DNA of 7,728 bases. Source: Acidobacteriota bacterium. GTDB lineage: Bacteria; Acidobacteriota; Thermoanaerobaculia; Gp7-AA8. How positions within the stretch are numbered: the stretch's first letter is position 1; each line of letters starts with the position of its first letter. The notes under the pieces were generated by a model. That model ran no database searches. It was not told the DNA's origin and saw only the letters and a list, made by a program, of their open reading frames with translations. The position numbers and the translations under genes were made by a program. Below, in pieces: positions 1-5,393 of this stretch. The stretch covers positions 1-7,728 of the forward strand of contig QHVX01000070.1 in NCBI GenBank assembly GCA_003222375.1, written 5' to 3'.

Positions 1-137
1 TGAAAATGCCGAACGTAGTCCTCGCGCCACACATCGGGTCGGCGACATTTGAAACGCGCAGCGCGATGGCCCGAATCGCGGCAACCGACGTCTACCGTTA
101 TCTCAAAGGACAACCGCCACTCCATCCGGTCTCCTGA
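1..137 (+). CDS. D-2-hydroxyacid dehydrogenase (glyoxylate/hydroxypyruvate reductase type), C-terminal end
   Basis: Only the last 44 codons are present; the gene enters from the left edge and stops at TGA 135-137. The peptide holds the motif APHIGSAT, followed by ETRSAMARIAATD and a closing G-Q-P-P-L-H-P-V. This is the C-terminal signature of NAD(P)-dependent D-isomer-specific 2-hydroxyacid dehydrogenases, and the His in PHIGS is the family's catalytic acid. The form GSAT-x-ETR is typical of the glyoxylate/hydroxypyruvate/2-ketogluconate reductase branch, which reduces 2-oxoacids to D-2-hydroxyacids in the cytoplasm. The NAD-binding domain is outside the window, so cofactor and substrate cannot be judged. 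The next gene starts 49 nt downstream on the same strand, with no terminator-like structure between them. Confidence 0.85.
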   Translation, partial: KMPNVVLAPHIGSATFETRSAMARIAATDVYRYLKGQPPLHPVS

Positions 138-174
138 ATAGTCGAGTGCCCATAAATTGCACCGTCTTCAGTGC

Positions 175-180
175 AGGAGG
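175..180 (+). promoter_or_regulatory. Shine-Dalgarno of the PfpI-family gene
   Basis: A full AGGAGG lies 6 nt before ATG 187. It is the best ribosome binding site in the window, and it selects ATG 187 over the in-frame TTG at 157, which lies upstream of it. Confidence 0.85.
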
Positions 181-186
181 ACGGAG

Positions 187-771
187 ATGAACGAACTAAG
201 AGGAAAGCGCGTGGCGATTATCGTCACCGACGGCTTCGAGCAAATCGAGATGACGAGTCCACGCGAGGCGTTGGAAAAAGCCGGCGCGAAATGCGTGCTC
301 GTCGCGCCCAGAGACGGCGAAGTACAGGGATTCAAGCACCACGACAAAGCTGACACGTTCAAAGTGGAAATGACATTGGCGCAAGCGAATGCAAAGGACT
401 TCGATGCGCTCATGCTGCCCGGAGGCGTGATCAACGCCGATGCAATCCGCATCGACAAAAAAGCGCAGCAATTCGCGCAGGAGATCGATCGCTCCGGAAA
501 ACCGATCGCGGTGATCTGCCACGGACCGTGGCTGCTCGTTTCCGCCGGCTTGGTGAACGAACGTCACATCACGAGCTGGCCGACGCTCAGGGATGACCTC
601 GAATGCGCCGGCGCGCGATGGGAAGACAAAGAATGCATCCGCGACCGCAATTGGGTCAGCAGCCGAAAACCTGACGACCTGCCGGCGTTCAATCGCGAGA
701 TGGTTAGCTGCTTCGCGGAAGCCAAAGGGACAGCGTCGGAAAAGAACGTTGCGACTGAAGTTCGCGTCTAG
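187..771 (+). CDS. DJ-1/PfpI family protein, YhbO-like (protease or deglycase superfamily)
   Basis: This 194-residue protein is a single-domain class I glutamine amidotransferase-like fold of the PfpI/YhbO group. The conserved Glu is E18 in DGFEQIE. The nucleophile elbow is AVICHGPWLL, with Cys111 and His112 as catalytic Cys and adjacent His. The C-terminal motif SSRKPDDLPAFNRE (about 158-171) matches the ending of E. coli YhbO-type general stress proteins. About 20 further residues (EMVSCFAEA onward) extend beyond that usual end. Family members are reported as intracellular cysteine proteases, protein/nucleotide deglycases or stress-protection proteins; which activity applies here cannot be read from the sequence. 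The start is ATG 187, set by AGGAGG at 175-180. Two receiver proteins follow 19 and 30 nt apart, so it is probably co-transcribed with them. A stress-linked role is inference. Confidence 0.93.
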   Translation: MNELRGKRVAIIVTDGFEQIEMTSPREALEKAGAKCVLVAPRDGEVQGFKHHDKADTFKVEMTLAQANAKDFDALMLPGGVINADAIRIDKKAQQFAQEIDRSGKPIAVICHGPWLLVSAGLVNERHITSWPTLRDDLECAGARWEDKECIRDRNWVSSRKPDDLPAFNREMVSCFAEAKGTASEKNVATEVRV

Positions 772-790
772 CATCGCGACGGGAGACGCG

Positions 791-1231
791 ATGCAAAAAG
801 GCGAGAAGCGGGTGCTTGTTGTCGATGACGACGAGGCCATTCGGACGTTGGTTTTGACGATCCTGCGGCGTCGTGAGATGCCGGTCGACACCGCGAAAAA
901 CGGGCAGGAGGCCATCCAGAAGCTCGGAGAATGCACATACTCCGTCCTTCTGCTCGACCTGATGATGCCGGTCCTGAGCGGGTGGGGGGTCCTCGAGCAC
1001 CTCGAGACGATTGAATCTTCCCGGCGACCGATTGTCATCGTACTGACAGCCGGTTCGGAATCGCGCAAATTCAATCCCGATCTGGTCATCGGAAGCATCC
1101 GCAAACCCTTCGATGTCGAGCTGTTGAACGACATGGTGACCGGATGCATCGCGATAATCACCCAGCGCGAGCAGCTTTCGTCCTGCCCGCCCGCCGAAAG
1201 CGACGAGGGCAAGCGCTGGCATAGATCTTGA
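791..1231 (+). CDS. Stand-alone response regulator receiver protein with intact phosphorylation site
   Basis: A 146-residue CheY-like protein made of one receiver (REC) domain (about 6-118) and a short tail, with no DNA-binding or enzymatic output domain. The key residues are all present: acidic pair D12/D13 in VLVVDDDE, phosphoacceptor D56 in LLLDLMMP, T86 in VLTAG and K105 in IRKPF. It should accept a phosphoryl group from a histidine kinase and act by protein-protein contact; no kinase is in the window. The start is ATG 791, with GGGAG at 781-785 five nt upstream. The frame stays open back to 593, but that stretch overlaps the PfpI gene and has no family similarity. The tail contains Cys119, Cys132 and the string PPAESD (133-138). 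The same tail positions recur in the next gene, so the two look like a tandem duplication. Confidence 0.93.
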   Translation: MQKGEKRVLVVDDDEAIRTLVLTILRRREMPVDTAKNGQEAIQKLGECTYSVLLLDLMMPVLSGWGVLEHLETIESSRRPIVIVLTAGSESRKFNPDLVIGSIRKPFDVELLNDMVTGCIAIITQREQLSSCPPAESDEGKRWHRS

Positions 1232-1261
1232 CCTTCATTTGTGGTCAAAAAGGACATACGA

Positions 1262-1711
1262 ATGCCAGCTACCGAAGCCCGAGTCCTCATCATCGAAAGC
1301 AACAACGCACTCCGCATCGTTCTTTTTACAGTGCTGCGGCACCAACCATTGGGTGTCGATACCGCGACGACTGCTGAAGAGGCGCTGGAAAAGGTGCGGC
1401 GTTGCGACTACGCCATGATCCTTGTCGATATGGGCCTTCCCGACCACGAAAGCGAGGAGTTTCTGAGACGTTTTCATGAACTGCGGCCCGAGGCGACCTC
1501 ATTCATTCTCGCCGTCCGAGATCCGCGGACCGAGATCTCGCTCGAGCCGGGCCTTGTGAATGCGGTCGTCAACAAGCCGCTGGAAATCGACACCCTGGCC
1601 GACATCGTGCGCGAGTGCGCGCTGGTCATCCCGCCGCCCGAGGATCCCCTCCCCTGCACGCCCGCCGAGAGCGATATTCGGGCGCAACGGGGAGATTTGC
1701 TGCCGAACTGA
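1262..1711 (+). CDS. Degenerate receiver-domain protein, paralogue of the preceding response regulator
   Basis: This 149-residue single-domain receiver aligns without a gap to its upstream neighbour over residues 1-138; I count about 40 identities by eye. The phosphoacceptor D56 (ILVDMGLPD) and K105 (VNKPL) are kept. The metal-binding acidic pair is replaced by E12-S13 in LIIESNN, and the switch Thr86 is replaced by Arg. Loss of the acid pocket usually prevents normal Mg-dependent phosphorylation, so this may be a pseudo-receiver or one with altered regulation (inference). The tail shares Cys119, Cys132 and PAESD (134-138) with the neighbour. ATG 1262 was chosen because AGGA at 1251-1254 lies 7 nt upstream; an in-frame GTG at 1241 is less likely. 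The gap to the previous gene is 30 nt, which suggests one operon with it and the PfpI gene. Confidence 0.88.
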   Translation: MPATEARVLIIESNNALRIVLFTVLRHQPLGVDTATTAEEALEKVRRCDYAMILVDMGLPDHESEEFLRRFHELRPEATSFILAVRDPRTEISLEPGLVNAVVNKPLEIDTLADIVRECALVIPPPEDPLPCTPAESDIRAQRGDLLPN

Positions 1712-1717
1712 CGCTTG

Positions 1718-1786
1718 CGTCATCCTGAGCCGCGACGACGGCGAAGGATCCCGTGAAGAAGATCCTTCGCTTCGCTCAGGATGACG
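1718..1786. repeat. Nested inverted repeat (two head-to-head copies of an intergenic palindromic element)
   Basis: The outer arms are CGTCATCCTGAG (1718-1729) and its exact complement CTCAGGATGACG (1775-1786). The inner arms are GCGAAGGATC (1741-1750) and GATCCTTCGC (1761-1770), also exact. The inner loop is 10 nt, and the spacers between outer and inner arms are unequal (11 and 4 nt). RNA from either strand could fold into a long hairpin. The unit resembles a GTCATCCTGAGC...GAAGGATC repeat that I recall from many GC-rich environmental genomes, so this is probably a REP-like dispersed element. There is no T-run after it, so a role as an intrinsic terminator for the receiver genes is possible but unproven. 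Confidence 0.8.
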
Positions 1787-1799
1787 GCGCCACTACAAT
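1771..1799 (+). promoter_or_regulatory. Candidate promoter for the transporter operon, giving a leaderless mRNA
   Basis: TACAAT at 1794-1799 matches the sigma-70 -10 consensus at 5 of 6 positions. Its 3' end is 6 nt before ATG 1806, so the expected start of transcription would fall on the A of the start codon. At 17 nt spacing the -35 would be TTCGCT (1771-1776), a weak 3 of 6 match lying inside the inverted repeat. No Shine-Dalgarno is visible before ATG 1806, which fits leaderless translation. Confidence 0.4.
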
Positions 1800-1805
1800 C
1801 CGCGA

Positions 1806-2666
1806 ATGAACGCGCGGCGTCACGGTGTGCTCCTCGTCGCCGCGGCCGCGCTTCTGTGGTCGACCGGCGGAATCGGCATCAAAGCCGTTGAGGGGTCGCC
1901 GCTGAAAGTCACCTTTTATCGGTCGCTCTTCGCGGCGATCGCATCGATGCTCTTCCTTCCTCGCGACGCATGGCTTACGAAGCGCTGGTCATCGAACGCT
2001 GTCTTCATCGGCTCGATCGTCAGCTACGCGGCGTGCCTCACGACATTTGTGGTCGCGACGAAATGGACGACCGCCGCGAACGCGATCTTTCTGCAATACG
2101 CCGGCGCGATCTGGGTGATGTTGCTCTCTCCGCTCGTCGTTCACGAGCCGATGCGCGCCCGCGACGCCTTCGCGATCGCGGTGGCCCTCGGCGGCATGGC
2201 GCTCTTCTTCGTCGGGAAATTTGAATCGCGCGGCATGGCCGGCAATGGCATGGCATTGCTATCAAGCCTTTTCTTCGCGGCGCTCATTCTCTCGCTGCGC
2301 CGCGAGCATCACGCATCGCAGGCGACCGTCGTGTGGGGAAACGTTCTCACCTCGCTGGCCGTTCTTCCGTTCATCGCGACCGATCTTCGTCTCACGCCAC
2401 CGTCGTTCGGAGTCCTCCTCTTCCTGGGTGTGTTTCAGATTGCGCTGGCATACTTCCTGTTCGCTCGCGGATTGGCGTACGTCACGGCGACGCAAGCGTC
2501 GATCACAGGCATGCTCGAACCGATTTGCAACCCGATGTGGGTCTTCCTGTTCCTGGGCGAACGGCCGTCGCCTTACGCGATCGCGGGCGCGGTGGTGGTG
2601 CTCACGGCAATTGCATGGCATACGCTAACCGGCGAAGCAGAATATGACAGCCTTCCACTTGATTGA
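1806..2666 (+). CDS. DMT-superfamily (EamA-type) inner-membrane transporter
   Basis: A 286-residue very hydrophobic protein with about ten predicted membrane helices (roughly 7-25, 35-52, 65-85, 90-112, 119-137, 146-164, 173-191, 201-222, 231-250 and 256-273). It is arranged as two five-helix EamA repeats. ALLWSTGGIGIKAV near the N-terminus, and the second-repeat segment ASITGMLEPICNPMW-FLFLGE, are typical of drug/metabolite transporters of the RhaT/YdcZ/EamA kind. These carriers move metabolites, amino acids or amines across the cytoplasmic membrane; direction and substrate cannot be told from sequence. The start has no visible ribosome binding site. The next gene begins inside its last 23 bases, so it is firmly part of the catabolic operon. 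Import or export of the operon's amine substrate is the natural guess. Confidence 0.88.
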   Translation: MNARRHGVLLVAAAALLWSTGGIGIKAVEGSPLKVTFYRSLFAAIASMLFLPRDAWLTKRWSSNAVFIGSIVSYAACLTTFVVATKWTTAANAIFLQYAGAIWVMLLSPLVVHEPMRARDAFAIAVALGGMALFFVGKFESRGMAGNGMALLSSLFFAALILSLRREHHASQATVVWGNVLTSLAVLPFIATDLRLTPPSFGVLLFLGVFQIALAYFLFARGLAYVTATQASITGMLEPICNPMWVFLFLGERPSPYAIAGAVVVLTAIAWHTLTGEAEYDSLPLD

Positions 2667-4020
2667 ACCCGCGACCGGCGAGCGCCTGACCTCGATCGAG
2701 CAGGCGACGACCGATGACGTCGATCGCGCCGTGCGCGCCGCGCATCGAGTGTACCCATCGTGGAGCAAGATCAATCCTCGAGAGCGCGGCCGCATTCTGC
2801 TGCGACTCTCGGCGCTCATTCGCGAAAGTGCCGATGAGCTTGCGCGCGCGGAATCGCGCAACGTTGGCAAGCCCATTCGCGATTCGCGCGATGAAGTCGC
2901 GCTGGCCGCTGACTGCTTCGAGTATTACGCCGGCGCGACAAACAAGATCTTCGGCCAGACGATCCCGGCGGCCGCACCGGGAGTGTTGATGACATTCCGC
3001 GAACCGCTGGGCGTATGCGGAATCATCGTGCCGTGGAATTTTCCGATCGCGATCACATCGTGGAAAGTCTCGCCGGCGCTCGCGATGGGCAACTGTGTCG
3101 TGCTGAAACCGGCCGAACAGACTCCGCTAACCGCGTTGCGACTTGCGGAGCTGGCGCTCGAGGCAGGCATTCCGGAACATGTCTTCACGGTGGTGACAGG
3201 TCCCGGATCGAAAATCGGCGAAGCACTGATCAGGCATCCGCTCGTCCGCAAGATCGCGTTCACCGGCTCGACCGAGGTCGGTGTTCGCGTCATGCAACTG
3301 GCCGCCGATGACATCAAGCGTGTGAGTCTCGAGCTGGGTGGAAAATCGGCGAACATCGTTTTCGACGATTGCGATTTCGATCGCGCCGTCAAATCCGCCG
3401 TCAGCAGCTCGCTGGGCAACGCCGGGCAGGATTGCTGCGCGCGCAGCCGCATCCTGGTGCAGAAGTCGATATACGATCGCTTTTCGAAAGCAGTGGTCGG
3501 TGCGTACGAGAAAGTCCGGGTCGGAAATCCGCTCGACGAAGCGACGGAAATGGGTCCGCTGGTGACCGACGCGCATCGCAATCGCGTCATGAGCTACATC
3601 GAAGCAGGAAAGAGCGAAGGGGCGACTCTTGCGACCGGCGGAAGCGCGCCTTCGACGCGCGGAAGTTTTCTCGAGCCGGCAGTTTTTCTCGACGCGCGGC
3701 CGGAGATGAAGATCGTTCGGGAAGAGATCTTCGGGCCGGTCGTCGCGGTCATGCCGTTCGACGGTGAAGGTGATGCCGTCCGAATGGCCAACGACAGCCA
3801 TTACGGCCTTTCCGGATCGATCTGGACGCGCGATGTCGCGCGGGCGATGCGCGTGGCGCGCGCAGTGCAAACGGGAAATCTCTCGATCAACTCCGGCAGC
3901 AGCGTGCACCTCGAAGGTCCCTTCGGCGGAGTGAAACGCAGCGGCCTCGGACGCGAGCTCGGAATGCAGGCTCTCGATCACTACACCGAATGGAAGACGG
4001 TGTACCTGGACGTTTCATGA
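2644..4020 (+). CDS. NAD(P)-dependent aldehyde dehydrogenase, aminoaldehyde/gamma-glutamyl-aldehyde type
   Basis: This 458-residue protein covers the full ALDH superfamily catalytic core. Visible catalytic residues are N132 in VPWNFP, K155 in VLKPAEQTP, the general base E230 in LELGGKS, the nucleophile C264 in NAGQDCCARSR and E361 in EEIFGPV. The cofactor loop FTGSTEVG spans about 206-213. The 34-residue spacing from E230 to C264 is the standard one. The enzyme oxidises an aldehyde to a carboxylate with NAD(P)+ in the cytoplasm. The form NAGQDCCARSR, as I recall it, is common in ALDHs of polyamine, GABA and gamma-glutamyl amine pathways, and the next gene encodes a gamma-glutamyl ligase-like protein. 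A gamma-glutamyl-aminoaldehyde substrate (PuuC-like role) is therefore favoured, but this is inference. The start overlaps the transporter end by 23 nt and has only a weak upstream purine stretch, so translational coupling is likely. Confidence 0.9.
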   Translation: MTAFHLIEPATGERLTSIEQATTDDVDRAVRAAHRVYPSWSKINPRERGRILLRLSALIRESADELARAESRNVGKPIRDSRDEVALAADCFEYYAGATNKIFGQTIPAAAPGVLMTFREPLGVCGIIVPWNFPIAITSWKVSPALAMGNCVVLKPAEQTPLTALRLAELALEAGIPEHVFTVVTGPGSKIGEALIRHPLVRKIAFTGSTEVGVRVMQLAADDIKRVSLELGGKSANIVFDDCDFDRAVKSAVSSSLGNAGQDCCARSRILVQKSIYDRFSKAVVGAYEKVRVGNPLDEATEMGPLVTDAHRNRVMSYIEAGKSEGATLATGGSAPSTRGSFLEPAVFLDARPEMKIVREEIFGPVVAVMPFDGEGDAVRMANDSHYGLSGSIWTRDVARAMRVARAVQTGNLSINSGSSVHLEGPFGGVKRSGLGRELGMQALDHYTEWKTVYLDVS

Positions 4021-5393
4021 TCGGAAAGATCGACACCGAGACGCTCAAGCGCATGGTCGCCGATGACGAGATCGAGACCGTCATCGCGGCCTTTCCCGAC
4101 ATGTACGGCCGCCTGGTCGGCAAGCGACTCGTCGCGAATTTCTTCGTCGATGAGGTGATGACGCACGGCCTTCACGCGTGCGACTACCTTCTGGCGTGCG
4201 ACATCGACATGGACCCCGTGCCCGGGTACGCGTTCACGAGCTGGGCGAAAGGCTACGGCGATTTTCGTCCCATCCCCGATTTCGACACGCTGCGCATCGC
4301 GTCGTGGCACGACAAAACATGCATAGTATTATGTGATGTTTATTTTGACAATCGCCGCGAGCTCGTGCCGCTCGCTCCCCGCAGCATCCTCAAAAAGCAA
4401 CTTCTGCGCGCCGAGGAGAAAGGGTTCTCGCCGATGGCGGCGTCGGAGCTCGAGCTGTATGTCTTCAAGGACTCATACGAAAGCGCGGCCGAAAAAGGAT
4501 TCATCAACATCCAGCCGTTAGGCCGCGTCATCGAGGACTACCACATCCTTCAAGGCACCAAGGAAGAATTTCTCATCGGCGATATTCGGTCCCATCTCGA
4601 AAAATCCGGCATCCCGGTCGAGTCGTCGAAGGGCGAATGGGGCCCGGGACAGCAGGAAATCGGATTGCGATATGCCGACGCGCTGGAGATGGCCGATCGC
4701 CATGTGCTCTACAAACACGCTGCCAAAGAGATCGCATGGAAGCATGGGCGCGCGGTCACGTTCATGGCGAAGTGGGACGAGCGCTACGCCGGATCGAGCT
4801 GTCACATCCACATGAGTCTGTGGGACAAAGACGGACGCAAGTCGATGTTCGACGGCAAAGAGGAGCTCGGACCGGTCCAAGGTTCATCGACCTTTCGCTA
4901 TTTTCTGGGCGGCTGGATGAAGCACATCCGCGAGCTGTTCGCGTTCTATGCGCCGTATCCCGCGTCGTACAAACGCTACGTGGCGGGATCGTTCGCGCCG
5001 ACCGGAATCGCGTGGAGCTACGACAATCGCACCGCTGGTTTTCGCATCGTCGGTCACGGCCAATCGCTGCGCATCGAATGTCGCGCCGCAGGCGCGGACG
5101 CGAATCCGTATCTCGCATTCGCCGCCACCATCGCGGCGGGCCTCGACGGCATCGAGCATCGCGTCGAGCCGCCGCCGGCCTTTGAAGGCGATGTCTACGC
5201 TGCGCGCGATCTCCCGCACGTTCCGCACTCACTCAACGAATCCATTCACGCGCTCGCGGAGAGCGATTGGGCTCGCACGACCTTCGGCGAAGACGTGGTC
5301 GAGCACTATCTGCATTTCTTTCGCACCGAGCAGAGAAAATTCGACGCCGCCGTCACCGATTGGGAACGCCGGCGCTACTTCGAGATGGCATGA
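4017..5393 (+). CDS. Glutamine synthetase-like gamma-glutamyl-amine ligase (PuuA/GlnA3/GlnA4-type)
   Basis: A 458-residue glutamine synthetase family protein. The N-terminal domain has DMYGRLVGKRL (about 28-38). Catalytic-domain ligands match class I GS: E144/E146 in ASELELYVF, E207 and E214 in GEWGPGQQEI, H263 in SCHIHMSLWD, R320 in SYKR, R338 and R343 in NRTAGFRI, and R352/E354/R356 in LRIECR before ANPYLAFAA. It lacks the NLYDLPP adenylylation segment of housekeeping GS; the region around 392-405 reads straight through ARDLPHVPHSL. This favours ATP-dependent gamma-glutamylation of an organic amine over ammonia assimilation. Reported relatives act on putrescine (PuuA), polyamines (GlnA3) and ethanolamine (GlnA4). 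ATG 4017 overlaps the ALDH stop as ATGA; an alternative ATG at 3990 would add nine residues with no family similarity. Codons 103-110 form an AT-rich island. The family call is firm; the substrate is unknown. Confidence 0.88.
   Translation: MIGKIDTETLKRMVADDEIETVIAAFPDMYGRLVGKRLVANFFVDEVMTHGLHACDYLLACDIDMDPVPGYAFTSWAKGYGDFRPIPDFDTLRIASWHDKTCIVLCDVYFDNRRELVPLAPRSILKKQLLRAEEKGFSPMAASELELYVFKDSYESAAEKGFINIQPLGRVIEDYHILQGTKEEFLIGDIRSHLEKSGIPVESSKGEWGPGQQEIGLRYADALEMADRHVLYKHAAKEIAWKHGRAVTFMAKWDERYAGSSCHIHMSLWDKDGRKSMFDGKEELGPVQGSSTFRYFLGGWMKHIRELFAFYAPYPASYKRYVAGSFAPTGIAWSYDNRTAGFRIVGHGQSLRIECRAAGADANPYLAFAATIAAGLDGIEHRVEPPPAFEGDVYAARDLPHVPHSLNESIHALAESDWARTTFGEDVVEHYLHFFRTEQRKFDAAVTDWERRRYFEMA
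4323..4351 (-). promoter_or_regulatory. Possible antisense promoter inside the gamma-glutamyl ligase gene
   Basis: Read on the - strand, TTGTCA (complement of 4346-4351) is followed after exactly 17 nt by TACTAT (complement of 4323-4328). These match the sigma-70 boxes at 5 of 6 and 4 of 6 positions. The site lies in a 24-nt stretch with only 4 G/C bases inside an otherwise GC-rich gene. It would drive transcription antisense to the ligase start region. It could equally be a by-product of the unusual codon run, so confidence is low. Confidence 0.25.

Noticed and set aside
158..175. Small hairpin TGCAC...GTGCA before the PfpI start, considered as an operator or RNA switch
   Set aside because: A 5-bp stem with an 8-nt loop is weak and common by chance, and nothing else supports regulation there.
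157..186. Upstream TTG start for the PfpI-family gene
   Set aside because: It would put the strong AGGAGG inside the coding region and add ten residues without family similarity; ATG 187 has ideal spacing.
196..1317. 373-codon open frame on the - strand opposite the PfpI and first receiver genes
   Set aside because: It is antisense to two well-recognised genes, has arginine/serine-rich low-meaning sequence and no recognisable motif. Long antisense frames are common in GC-rich DNA.
3127..3981. 284-codon open frame on the - strand opposite the aldehyde dehydrogenase gene
   Set aside because: It is antisense to a clearly coding ALDH gene with all catalytic residues, and its His/Arg-rich translation resembles no family.
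3990..4016. Upstream ATG start for the gamma-glutamyl ligase
   Set aside because: It would add nine residues (MEDGVPGRF) read from the end of the ALDH gene in another frame; the ATGA overlap at 4017 fits the pattern of the next junction.
4345..4350. Perfect TTGACA on the + strand, considered as an internal promoter -35
   Set aside because: The expected -10 position (about 4368-4373) is GC-rich with no TATAAT-like sequence.
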